A stretch of DNA of 6,827 nucleotides from an uncultured Sphingobium sp. (GTDB lineage: Bacteria > Pseudomonadota > Alphaproteobacteria > Sphingomonadales > Sphingomonadaceae). Below the pieces are notes generated by a model. That model was not told the origin of the DNA, ran no database searches, and saw only the letters and a list, made by a program, of their open reading frames with translations. Location: contig CAJYHD010000724.1 of NCBI GenBank assembly GCA_913773715.1, positions 1 through 6,827 of the forward strand, written 5' to 3'. The first letter of the stretch is position 1. The number at the start of each line of letters is the position of its first letter. Made by a program: the position numbers and the translations under genes. This document shows, in pieces, positions 1 to 5,900 of the stretch.

Positions 1-119
1 GCGACCTCTTCGGCGACCTTGTCCTGATGCTGCTTGACGGCATCGTCCCCGCCTTTTTGCGCGAAAGCGGGTGAGGCGGCGAGGGCGATGAGCGAAACGA
101 GGGCGAAGACAGGCCGCAT
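1..119 (-). CDS. Exported protein of unknown function, N-terminal part only
   Basis: An ATG on the minus strand at 119-117 opens a frame that stays open to the window edge (39 complete codons), so the gene's 3' end lies outside. The visible protein begins MRPVFALVSLIALAASPAFA, a textbook Sec signal peptide: one positive residue, a hydrophobic core and an AFA-type signal peptidase I site just before Gln21. The mature part that can be seen (QKGGDDAVKQHQDKVAEEVA) is hydrophilic and charged and not diagnostic of any family. An AGGA Shine-Dalgarno-like sequence lies 8 bases upstream of the ATG (plus-strand 128-131), which supports this start. The product is inferred to be periplasmic. The gene is divergent from the membrane-protein gene at 235, and the two share a 115-bp control region. 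No function can be assigned from this fragment. Confidence 0.72.
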   Translation of the reverse strand, partial: MRPVFALVSLIALAASPAFAQKGGDDAVKQHQDKVAEEV

Positions 120-190
120 GGGTAATCCTACAGTGAGTTGTAATGCTGTGTCGCTTCCTTACGACGCTGGCGCGCGACGGCAAGGGAGCA

Positions 191-217
191 TTGACTCTTG
201 ATATAACGTAATATCAT
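191..217 (+). promoter_or_regulatory. Candidate promoter of the DUF1624 gene
   Basis: TTGACT (191-196) is a good -35 match. TATCAT (212-217) is a one-mismatch -10, but the spacer is 15 bases, shorter than the preferred 17. The predicted transcript would start around 224 and leave only about 10 leader bases before the ATG at 235, with an AGAAG Shine-Dalgarno-like tract at 223-227. The operator-like palindrome at 199-216 would cover the spacer and most of the -10, as expected for a repressible promoter. The short spacing keeps this tentative. No convincing promoter was found for the divergent minus-strand gene; the best guess is TTGCCG/TAAGGA within 156-183. Confidence 0.35.
199..216. promoter_or_regulatory. 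Operator-like palindrome in divergent intergenic region
   Basis: TGATATAACGTAATATCA has perfect 6-base arms (TGATAT/ATATCA) around a central AACGTA whose core ACGT is itself symmetric. In all, 16 of 18 positions are two-fold symmetric. It is AT-rich inside a GC-rich genome and sits between two divergent genes, 18 bases before the plus-strand ATG. This is the geometry of a dimeric repressor or activator site. The cognate regulator cannot be named: it does not match a spacing I can confidently assign to Zur, Fur, TetR or GntR proteins. Confidence 0.5.
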
Positions 218-234
218 CACATAGAAGCCGCATC

Positions 235-1302
235 ATGAATCACGCGCATCTGTCCACATCATTGTCACCTTACGTCCGCATCCAGTCGATCGATGCGCTC
301 CGCGGCTTCGTGATGCTGGTGATGATGGTCGATCATATTCGCGAGTTCTTCTATTCTCACGCGCCGGTTCCCGACCCGATGGATGTCGCCACGACGCCGC
401 CCGCTTTGTTCTTCACCCGGCTTGCCGCGCACATCTGCGCGCCGACCTTCGTCGCGCTGACGGGCGTTTCCGCCTGGCTATATGGACAGAAGGCCGGACC
501 GCGCGAAACGTCGCTCTTCCTCGCCAAGCGCGGGCTGTTCCTGATCCTGCTCGAATTGACGCTCGTGAACTTCGGCTGGTCGTTCAGCGTCTCGCCGCCG
601 ATCATCTTCCTTCAGGTGATCTGGGTGATCGGCCTGTCGATGCTGGCGCTCGCCGTGCTGCTCCACCTGCCGCGCCCCGCCCTGGTCGTGGTCGGCGTCG
701 CCATCGTCCTTGGCCACAATCTGCTCGATCCGATCCACTTCGCGCCGGATCAACCGGGCTATACGCTGTGGCGGATCCTCCACGATCGCGGCTTCATCGA
801 CCTACCCGGCGGCATGCGCGCCCGCACATCCTATCCGCTCCTTCCGTGGATCGGCATCATCACGCTGGGCTACGCCGCCGCGCCGCTCCTCACCCGCCCC
901 TTCGCCGAGCGGCAGCGCTGGATGATCGGCGGCGGCCTTTTCCTGCTCGCATTCTTCCTGCTGCTGCGATCCCTCAACATTTATGGCGACCTGCATCCCC
1001 GGATCATCGGCGACATCCCGCTGCTCACCGTCATGAGCTTCCTCAACGTCACCAAATATCCGCCGTCCGCCGACTTCGCGCTGCTGACGCTCGGCGCAGC
1101 GCCGCTCTTCTACTATCTGCTCCACATCTATAGCATCCACCTGCTCCACATCGTCATCGGTGGCGGGGCGGCTTACAGCTTCCCCAATGTCGCCAGCATC
1201 TGGGCGCTGACCGCCACCCTCGCGCTCCCGCTCTGGTTCGCCTGCCGCTGGTTCGGCGGCATCAAGCGGCACAGCGGGCAATGGTGGCTGCGCTACCTAT
1301 GA
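235..1302 (+). CDS. DUF1624 / HGSNAT-like multi-pass membrane protein
   Basis: The product is a 355-residue, very hydrophobic inner-membrane protein. Residues 15-38 carry the family signature at the first membrane segment (R-x-x-SIDALRGFVM...DH). They are followed by a conserved region around LAAHICAPTFVALTGVSAWLYG (63-84). About eight to ten membrane segments follow, with TSYPLLPWIGIITLGY near 198-213, FLNVTKYPPS near 269-278 and a C-terminal LFYYLLHIYSIHLLH segment near 291-305. These features match the bacterial DUF1624 family (COG3503), related to the catalytic domain of heparan-alpha-glucosaminide N-acetyltransferase and to other acyl-transferring membrane proteins. Length is typical of bacterial members. 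Transfer of an acetyl or acyl group across the membrane to a glycan is the family-based inference; no substrate is known for bacterial versions and nothing nearby reveals one. AGAAG lies 7 bases before the ATG. The gene appears monocistronic, divergent from an exported-protein gene and separated from typA by 103 bases. Confidence 0.85.
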   Translation: MNHAHLSTSLSPYVRIQSIDALRGFVMLVMMVDHIREFFYSHAPVPDPMDVATTPPALFFTRLAAHICAPTFVALTGVSAWLYGQKAGPRETSLFLAKRGLFLILLELTLVNFGWSFSVSPPIIFLQVIWVIGLSMLALAVLLHLPRPALVVVGVAIVLGHNLLDPIHFAPDQPGYTLWRILHDRGFIDLPGGMRARTSYPLLPWIGIITLGYAAAPLLTRPFAERQRWMIGGGLFLLAFFLLLRSLNIYGDLHPRIIGDIPLLTVMSFLNVTKYPPSADFALLTLGAAPLFYYLLHIYSIHLLHIVIGGGAAYSFPNVASIWALTATLALPLWFACRWFGGIKRHSGQWWLRYL

Positions 1303-1303
1303 A

Positions 1304-1329
1304 GCCGCGCGCCCTTGCCGCAGCGCGGC
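1304..1329 (+). other. Stem-loop just after the DUF1624 stop codon
   Basis: GCCGCGC (1304-1310) and GCGCGGC (1323-1329) can form a 7-bp all-G/C stem with a 12-base loop, starting 2 bases after the stop codon. Only ATTTCCT follows, so the run of T expected of an intrinsic terminator is weak. It may be a poor terminator or a 3'-end stabilising stem. The short perfect palindrome GGGCGCGCCC follows at 1341-1350. Confidence 0.35.
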
Positions 1330-1379
1330 ATTTCCTGTAGGGGCGCGCCCGATAGTCCTGGACAGGCGTGGTGCCGACC

Positions 1380-1405
1380 GGGAACCCATATCCCGAAGGC
1401 AATCC
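1380..1405 (+). promoter_or_regulatory. typA leader: ribosome-binding site in a repeat-derived tract
   Basis: GAAGG at 1395-1399 lies 6 bases before the typA ATG and is a good Shine-Dalgarno sequence. The tract GGGAACCCATATCCCGA (1380-1396) matches 3351-3367 of the REP-like repeat in 16 of 17 positions. The following AGGCA (1397-1401) matches 3385-3389 of the same repeat if 17 bases are skipped. The ribosome-binding site therefore seems to sit inside a degenerate, internally deleted copy of the repeat. No clear -35/-10 pair was found in the rest of the 1303-1405 gap. Confidence 0.6.
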
Positions 1406-3223
1406 ATGTCCCTGCGTAACATCGCCATCATCGCGCACGTCGATCACGGCAAGACCACCCTCGTCGACCAGCTTTTCCGCCAGTCCGGCACCTTCCGCGA
1501 CAACCAGCGCGTCGAAGAGCGCGCGATGGATTCGAACGACCTCGAAAAGGAACGCGGCATCACCATCCTGGCGAAGCCCACCTCGGTCGAATGGAACGGC
1601 ACCCGCATCAACATCGTCGATACGCCCGGCCACGCCGACTTTGGCGGCGAAGTGGAGCGCATCCTCTCGATGGTCGACGGCGTCATCCTGCTGGTCGATT
1701 CGTCAGAAGGCGCGATGCCGCAGACCAAGTTCGTCACCGGCACGGCGCTGGCGCTGGGCCTCAAGCCCATCGTCGTCGTCAACAAGGTCGACCGTCCCGA
1801 CGAGCGAATCCAGGAAGTGCTGGACGAAGTGTTCGACCTGTTCGTGACTCTCGAAGCCAATGACGAACAGCTCGACTTCCCCGTCCTCTACGCTTCGGGC
1901 CGCAACGGCTATGCCAGCGAAGATCCGCAGCGCCGCGAAGGTACGCTGGAGCCGCTGTTCCAGAAGATCGTCGATCACGTCCCGCCGCCGTCGCTGGAGC
2001 AGGACGCCCCGTTCAGCTTCCTCGTGACGCTGCTCGATCGCGACAACTTCCTCGGCCGCATCCTCACCGGTCGCGTACAGTCCGGCACGGTCAAGGTGAA
2101 CCAGGCGATCCACGCGCTCGACATGGACGGCAAGGTGATCGAAACCGGCCGCGCGTCCAAGATCATGTCGTTCCAGGGTCTCGACCGCGTGCCGGTCGAC
2201 GAAGCCAAGGCGGGCGACATCATCAGCCTCGCGGGCCTGACCGTCGCGACCGTTGCCAACACCATCTGCGACACATCGGTCAGCGAGCCGATCCAGGCGC
2301 AGCCGATCGATCCGCCGACGCTCTCGATGCGCTTTGCCGTCAACGATTCGCCGATGGCAGGCCGTGAGGGCAGCAAGGTGACGAGCCGCATGATCCGCGA
2401 TCGCCTCGCCCGCGAAGCCGAATCGAACGTCGCGATCAAGGTCACGGAAAGCGACGACAAGGACAGCTTCGAAGTCGCCGGTCGCGGCGAATTGCAGCTG
2501 GGTGTCCTCATCGAGACGATGCGCCGCGAAGGCTTCGAACTCGGCATCTCGCGTCCCCGCGTGCTGTTCGGCGAAGACGAGAATGGCGGCAAGACCGAGC
2601 CGTACGAAACCGTCGTCATCGACGTGGACGATGAATTCTCAGGCACCGTCGTCGACAAGATGAACATCCGCAAGGCCGAGATGACCGACATGCGTCCCTC
2701 GGGCGGCGGCAAGACTCGCATCACCTTCTCCGCCCCGTCGCGCGGCCTCATCGGCTATCATGGCGAATTCCTGTCCGACACGCGCGGCACCGGCATCATG
2801 AACCGCCTGTTCGAGAAGTACGGCCCCCACAAGGGCAAGATCGAAGGCCGCAAGAACGGCGTCCTCATCTCGAACGGCGCAGGCGAGGCCAATGCCTATG
2901 CGCTGGGTCCGCTCGAAGAACGCGGCATCCTGTTCGTGGGCGTCGGCGAAGCGCTGTATGAAGGCATGGTGATCGGCGAGAACGCCAAGCCTGAAGATCT
3001 CGAAGTCAACCCGATGAAGTCGAAGGCGCTGACCAACTTCCGCGCCAGCGGCAAGGACGACGCCGTCCGCCTGACCCCGCCCAAGCGCATGACGCTGGAA
3101 CAGGCGATCGCCTATATCGACGATGATGAAATGGTCGAAGTCACGCCCAAGAACATCCGCCTGCGCAAGCGCTACCTCGATCCCAATGAGCGCAAGCGCA
3201 TGGCACGGTCAAAGGCCGCATAA
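1406..3223 (+). CDS. typA: Ribosome-associated GTPase TypA/BipA
   Basis: The product is a 605-residue translational GTPase, essentially the standard length (E. coli BipA is about 607). All G motifs are intact: P-loop AHVDHGKT (10-17), G2 ERGITI (49-54), G3 DTPGH (72-76), G4 NKVD (126-129) and the SG of G5 (164-165). A beta-barrel domain II follows (about 205-290), then EF-G-like domains III (about 305-385) and V (about 395-475). The BipA-specific C-terminal domain (about 480-595) contains [19 protein letters not shown] and ends in [16 protein letters not shown]. Members bind the 70S ribosome at the EF-G/LepA site and are implicated in 50S subunit assembly, cold growth and stress adaptation; this is family knowledge. 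The ATG at 1406 is supported by GAAGG 6 bases upstream and by [18 protein letters not shown], the normal N-terminus of the family. A strong terminator ends the unit 28 bases downstream. The gene shows no sign of damage or transfer. Confidence 0.98.
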   Translation: MSLRNIAIIAHVDHGKTTLVDQLFRQSGTFRDNQRVEERAMDSNDLEKERGITILAKPTSVEWNGTRINIVDTPGHADFGGEVERILSMVDGVILLVDSSEGAMPQTKFVTGTALALGLKPIVVVNKVDRPDERIQEVLDEVFDLFVTLEANDEQLDFPVLYASGRNGYASEDPQRREGTLEPLFQKIVDHVPPPSLEQDAPFSFLVTLLDRDNFLGRILTGRVQSGTVKVNQAIHALDMDGKVIETGRASKIMSFQGLDRVPVDEAKAGDIISLAGLTVATVANTICDTSVSEPIQAQPIDPPTLSMRFAVNDSPMAGREGSKVTSRMIRDRLAREAESNVAIKVTESDDKDSFEVAGRGELQLGVLIETMRREGFELGISRPRVLFGEDENGGKTEPYETVVIDVDDEFSGTVVDKMNIRKAEMTDMRPSGGGKTRITFSAPSRGLIGYHGEFLSDTRGTGIMNRLFEKYGPHKGKIEGRKNGVLISNGAGEANAYALGPLEERGILFVGVGEALYEGMVIGENAKPEDLEVNPMKSKALTNFRASGKDDAVRLTPPKRMTLEQAIAYIDDDEMVEVTPKNIRLRKRYLDPNERKRMARSKAA

Positions 3224-3250
3224 GCGGACGCACGATAGCGAAATCAGAAC

Positions 3251-3285
3251 GGGGCCCGTGTTCGATGACACCGGCCCCTTTTTCT
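3251..3285 (+). terminator. Rho-independent terminator of typA
   Basis: GGGGCC (3251-3256) pairs with GGCCCC (3273-3278). After a C:C mismatch, GTGT (3258-3261) pairs with ACAC (3268-3271), leaving a 6-base loop. The stem is followed at once by TTTTTCTT (3279-3286). This G/C-rich stem plus T-tract, 28 bases after the typA stop, is a canonical intrinsic terminator on the plus strand. Confidence 0.92.
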
Positions 3286-3312
3286 TGTCCCTGCTCTCTT
3301 CTATTTCTCTTT

Positions 3313-3420
3313 GTCATTCCCGCGACCCGAAGGGCGGCGGTAGCCAGCGCGGGAACCCATCTCCCGACCCGTCCTATTCGGCGAAGGCAGGAAATGGATC
3401 CCCGCCTGCGCGGGGATGAC
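3313..3420. repeat. Composite REP/BIME-like inverted intergenic repeat
   Basis: Two related palindromic units face each other. The outer ends GTCATTCCCGCG (3313-3324) and CGCGGGGATGAC (3409-3420) are inverted copies with 11 of 12 matches. The inner flanks, 3349-3364 and 3389-3404, are also inverted copies with about 13 of 16 matches. Unit B is a compact hairpin, ATCCCCGC/GCGGGGAT with a 4-base loop (3398-3417). Unit A has CCCGCG/CGCGGG arms (3319-3324, 3348-3353) separated by 23 bases that contain their own small CCC-GAA-GGG stem. Sequences of this GTCAT-CCCGCG type are widespread, high-copy, non-coding intergenic repeats in proteobacteria and are often mis-translated as short peptides containing HPRAGGDP. 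The element fills most of the 295-bp gap between typA and the ykgJ-like gene. Possible roles are mRNA 3'-end protection or simply a non-autonomous mobile repeat; mobility is inferred, as no target-site duplication was established. Confidence 0.82.
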
Positions 3421-3518
3421 GGCAAGTTGTTGTGACATGACCAACCTCCATCATTGACAGCGCCCCCGGAAGCCCCTTGAGCGGAACCAGAAAACGAAAC
3501 ATAAAAGGTCGCACCATC

Positions 3519-4298
3519 ATGACGAACGCAGACGGCCCGCCGCTGGCGACGGGACCGGCGCTCCGCTTCGGCTGCACGATTTGCGGTCGATGCTGCCACG
3601 GCCTGCGTCTGCCGCTCAGCATCGCCGAAGCCACGGCCTGGCTGGAGCGGGGCGGAGACGTCGAACTGCTCTGCGATGCGGCACCCGCTCTGCCGCACCC
3701 GCCCGGCTCTCCCGAGGCCTATCGCGCCGAACGCGCCGTCCCGGCCATGAGCGGCGACCTGCCCATTACCGTCGCACTCACGCTGACGGCGGTGTTCGAC
3801 GGTCCTTGCCCCAACCGCCTGCCCGACATGGCTTGCGCCATCTATGCCGACCGCCCCGATGTCTGCCGCATCTACCCCGCCGAAGTCCGTCCCGAGCGCA
3901 CGATCGACCCGGCGGCCAAACTCTGCCCGCCCGAAGCCTGGGACGTGTCGGAAGCGCCGCTGACCGATGCGCAGGGCCATGTCGTGGAGCCGGTCACAGC
4001 CAAGGCGATCGCCTCCACCCGCCATAACGGCATGACCGATGTGTCCGCCAAAGGGCGGCTGATGGCGCGCCTCGGCATCGACGCCGCCGCTCTCGCCAAC
4101 GAAGCCTATGTCATCTGGCGTCCCAGTCGCGCTACGCTGCTCGCCGCCCTCGCTGACTTGGACGATGTAAGTGACAGCGCCATCAAGATGGTGATCATTT
4201 CCGGCCGCCCCGAAACCCGCACTATGATTCGCGAGGCAGGCGCGCGCTATGGCGCCCCGGACGACGCGTGCTTCTCCTATCTGCCGCTCTATGGCTGA
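3519..4298 (+). CDS. YkgJ-type cysteine-cluster protein
   Basis: The product has 259 residues from the ATG at 3519. The N-terminal FGCTICGRCCHG contains the family's C-x2-C-x2-CC cluster (Cys19, 22, 25, 26). A second Cys set follows: Cys97 (GPCPNR), Cys106 (MACAIYADRPDVC), Cys116 in the conserved RPDVCRIYP block and Cys136 (KLCPPEAW). This arrangement matches the YkgJ / UPF0153 family (PF03692), predicted to bind zinc or an iron-sulfur cluster; no reaction is established. There is no signal peptide or membrane segment, so it is probably cytoplasmic. The C-terminal 120 residues are less conserved and cannot be assigned. The ATG is preferred over an in-frame TTG at 3477 because AAAGG (3504-3508) lies about 10 bases before it and nothing like a ribosome-binding site precedes the TTG. 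The terminator and repeat upstream indicate its own transcription. No convincing promoter was found, although a perfect TTGACA at 3454-3459 lacks a matching -10. Confidence 0.87.
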   Translation: MTNADGPPLATGPALRFGCTICGRCCHGLRLPLSIAEATAWLERGGDVELLCDAAPALPHPPGSPEAYRAERAVPAMSGDLPITVALTLTAVFDGPCPNRLPDMACAIYADRPDVCRIYPAEVRPERTIDPAAKLCPPEAWDVSEAPLTDAQGHVVEPVTAKAIASTRHNGMTDVSAKGRLMARLGIDAAALANEAYVIWRPSRATLLAALADLDDVSDSAIKMVIISGRPETRTMIREAGARYGAPDDACFSYLPLYG

Positions 4299-4305
4299 CC
4301 TGTCC

Positions 4306-4349
4306 TATGTCACGCCGCTGTGACATAAAAGTCTGAGCGGCTTGCCGCT
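4306..4349 (+). other. Perfect hairpin with loop-complementary downstream tract
   Basis: TATGTCAC (4306-4313) and GTGACATA (4320-4327) form a perfect 8-bp inverted repeat around the 6-base loop GCCGCT (4314-4319), 7 bases after the ykgJ-like stop. The loop is exactly complementary to AGCGGC at 4336-4341. That tract can instead pair with GCCGCT at 4344-4349, though only as a 5-bp stem with a 4-base loop. Thus an H-type pseudoknot or mutually exclusive hairpins are possible in RNA. As DNA, TGTCAC-N6-GTGACA could be a dimeric operator. It is not a normal terminator, because A rather than T follows the stem. ATGTCACG recurs at 4402-4409. No regulator or riboswitch class is recognised. The rest of the 4299-4561 gap holds only the candidate nupC promoter. 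Confidence 0.5.
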
Positions 4350-4483
4350 ACCCGCATACTCTGCAACCGATAGAAACTTAATTTCCAATTCTTGGCATAA
4401 AATGTCACGAAATGCGGGAAAGATGCGAAGTTAAGCGACAGTTCGTGCGCATCCGCCCGCTTGATCGGAGATGGTGAACCGGC

Positions 4484-4512
4484 TGGCCTTGCAGCGTCGC
4501 CATCCCTATAGT
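4484..4512 (+). promoter_or_regulatory. Candidate nupC promoter
   Basis: TATAGT at 4507-4512 is a strong -10-like hexamer in a GC-rich context, 49 bases before the nupC ATG. With a 17-base spacer the -35 is TGGCCT (4484-4489), only a fair match. The nearby TTGCAG (4489-4494) looks better as sequence but is only 12 bases from the -10. The implied leader is about 40 bases, with GAAAG at 4551-4555 as a weak ribosome-binding site 6 bases before the start. Confidence 0.35.
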
Positions 4513-4561
4513 TCGCCCGTTTGTTCGTTGGGTTTGTTCATTTTCTGGGCGAAAGCGCTTC

Positions 4562-5875
4562 ATGCATCTCCTCATCGGCCTTGCCGGCATCCTCGTCATC
4601 CTCGCCATCGCCTTCGCCCTTTCCTCCGACCGCCGCGCCATCAAGCCGCGCATCGTCGGCGCAGCCTTTCTGCTGCAAACCGGGATCGCACTGCTGGTGC
4701 TGTATGTCCCTGCCGGGCGCTCGATCATCGCGGGCATGTCGCGCGGCGTCGCCAATCTGCTCGGCTATGCGCAGGCCGGGACCGACTTCATCTTCGGCCC
4801 GCTCGCCCGGCCCGAAATCGGCGGCGCGAGCTTCGCCATCGCCGCACTGCCGGTCATCATCTTCTTCGCCAGCCTCGTTTCGATCCTCTATTATCTCGGC
4901 GTCATGCAGTTCATCGTCCGCTGGGTCGGCGGCGCGATCGAGAAGGTGACGGGCGTGTCCAAGGTTGAAAGCCTGTGCGCCGCCGCGAACATCTTCGTGG
5001 GCCAAAGCGAAAGCCCGCTCGTCATCCGCCCCTATCTCGCTGGCCTCACCCCCGCGCAGCTTTTCACGGTCATGACCAGCGGTATGGCGGGCGTCGCGGG
5101 CACTATCCTCGCCGCCTACGCCTCGATGGGGATCAAGATCGACTATCTGCTCGCCGCCAGCTTCATGTCCGCGCCGGGCGGCCTGCTGATGGCCAAGATC
5201 ATGATGCCCGACGAGCCGGAACGCGAACCCGAACTCCCGCTCGAAGACGACATCCACTTGCCCGAAACCCGCCGTAGCGGCGCTGGCCCCGCCGCACTGA
5301 TGGCGGAAACGCCCGGCGAGCCGATGCCGCCCGCCAGCCATGACGAGGAAAAGCCCGCAAACCTCATCATGGCGGCGGCGCAGGGTGCGCAGACCGGCGT
5401 CAAGCTAGCGGTCGCGGTCGGGGCGATGGTGCTGGCCTTCGTCGCCCTGGTCGCGCTCGCCAACGGCATCCTCGGCGGCATCGGATCGATCTTCGGCTAT
5501 CCGACGCTCAGCTTTCAGCAGCTTCTCGGCTACGTCTTCTCGCCGGTCATGTATCTGCTCAACATTCCGTGGAACGAGGCGCAGGTCGCGGGCGGCCTTT
5601 TCGGCACGAAGGTCGTGTTGAACGAATTCGTCGCCTACATCAATCTGGGGCAGGTGCAGGGCACGCTATCACCCGGTACGATCGCGGTCGTCACTTTTGC
5701 GCTGTGCGGTTTTGCCAATTTCAGCTCGATCGCGATCCAGATGGCAGTGACCGGCAACCTCGCTCCCAACCAGCGTCCGCAGATCGCGCGGCTTGGCCTC
5801 AAGGCACTGGTCGCGGGCAGCCTCGCCAACCTGATGAGCGCCGCGCTCGCCGGGCTAATGCTCTCGCTGCGTTAA
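4562..5875 (+). CDS. nupC: NupC-family (CNT) concentrative nucleoside transporter
   Basis: The product is a 437-residue inner-membrane protein that would import nucleosides using a proton or sodium gradient (family knowledge; ion and substrate range cannot be read here). It begins MHLLIGLAGILVILAIAFALS as a first membrane helix. Diagnostic CNT motifs are present in order: LPVIIFFASLVSILYYLG (96-113), VESLCAAANIFVGQSESPL (135-153) with the substrate-site GQSE (147-150), MTSGMAGVAG (171-180), EKPANLIMAAAQGAQ (263-277), NEFVAYINL (354-362) and ALCGFANFSSIAIQ (380-393). Residues about 216-264 form a long acidic, Pro-rich hydrophilic loop, which largely explains why the protein is longer than the roughly 400 residues of E. 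coli NupC. No nucleoside-catabolism gene lies nearby, so salvage context is lacking. The gene stands alone on its strand and its stop overlaps that of convergent egtD by 4 bases. Confidence 0.93.
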   Translation: MHLLIGLAGILVILAIAFALSSDRRAIKPRIVGAAFLLQTGIALLVLYVPAGRSIIAGMSRGVANLLGYAQAGTDFIFGPLARPEIGGASFAIAALPVIIFFASLVSILYYLGVMQFIVRWVGGAIEKVTGVSKVESLCAAANIFVGQSESPLVIRPYLAGLTPAQLFTVMTSGMAGVAGTILAAYASMGIKIDYLLAASFMSAPGGLLMAKIMMPDEPEREPELPLEDDIHLPETRRSGAGPAALMAETPGEPMPPASHDEEKPANLIMAAAQGAQTGVKLAVAVGAMVLAFVALVALANGILGGIGSIFGYPTLSFQQLLGYVFSPVMYLLNIPWNEAQVAGGLFGTKVVLNEFVAYINLGQVQGTLSPGTIAVVTFALCGFANFSSIAIQMAVTGNLAPNQRPQIARLGLKALVAGSLANLMSAALAGLMLSLR

Positions 5876-5900
5876 CCCGCTTTCGCGAGTATCAGCGAGA
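5862..5900. other. Inverted repeat spanning the convergent stop-codon overlap
   Basis: TCTCGCTG (5862-5869) and CAGCGAGA (5893-5900) are perfect 8-base inverted arms separated by 23 bases. The interval contains both stop codons, the nupC TAA at 5873-5875 and the egtD TAA at 5874-5872. Neither side is followed by a T-tract, so this is not a canonical terminator in either direction. There is no other intergenic space for one, so transcripts from each gene must read into the other's 3' end. The arms lie in coding sequence (nupC SLR end, egtD near its C-terminus), so their pairing may be incidental. Confidence 0.35.

Noticed and set aside
3454..3487. TTGACA (3454-3459) as a sigma-70 promoter, or GGAAC (3483-3487) as an EcfG-type -35, for the ykgJ-like gene
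   Set aside because: At 16-18 bases after TTGACA there is no acceptable -10, and 16-17 bases after GGAAC there is no GTT-type -10. Only single boxes match.
3477..3518. TTG start extending the ykgJ-like protein by 14 residues
   Set aside because: The extension (MSGTRKRNIKGRTI) is not family-like and has no upstream Shine-Dalgarno sequence, whereas the ATG at 3519 has AAAGG before it.
3141..4025. Long minus-strand open frame opposite the typA end, the repeat and the ykgJ-like gene
   Set aside because: It runs through a terminator and a palindromic repeat, lacks a ribosome-binding site and recognisable domains, and is antisense to a well-supported cysteine-cluster gene. GC-rich codon bias readily produces such frames. 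Its HPRAGGDP stretch is the usual mistranslation of the repeat.
4307..4434. Micro-ORFs starting ATGTCACG (MSRRCDIKV at 4307 and MSRNAGKMRS at 4402) as leader peptides
   Set aside because: Neither has a ribosome-binding site, and neither encodes a run of one amino acid that would suggest attenuation. The shared start is better read as a repeated DNA half-site.
4471..4968. Plus-strand open frame beginning before nupC in another frame
   Set aside because: The translation is Arg/Pro/His-rich, as expected of an out-of-frame reading. GGAG directly abuts the ATG with no spacing, and nupC in the overlapping frame is far better supported.
4538..5341. 267-codon minus-strand open frame opposite nupC
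   Set aside because: The translation is rich in Gly, Ala, Asp, Glu and Arg without any domain, and it lies wholly antisense to a transporter carrying all CNT motifs.
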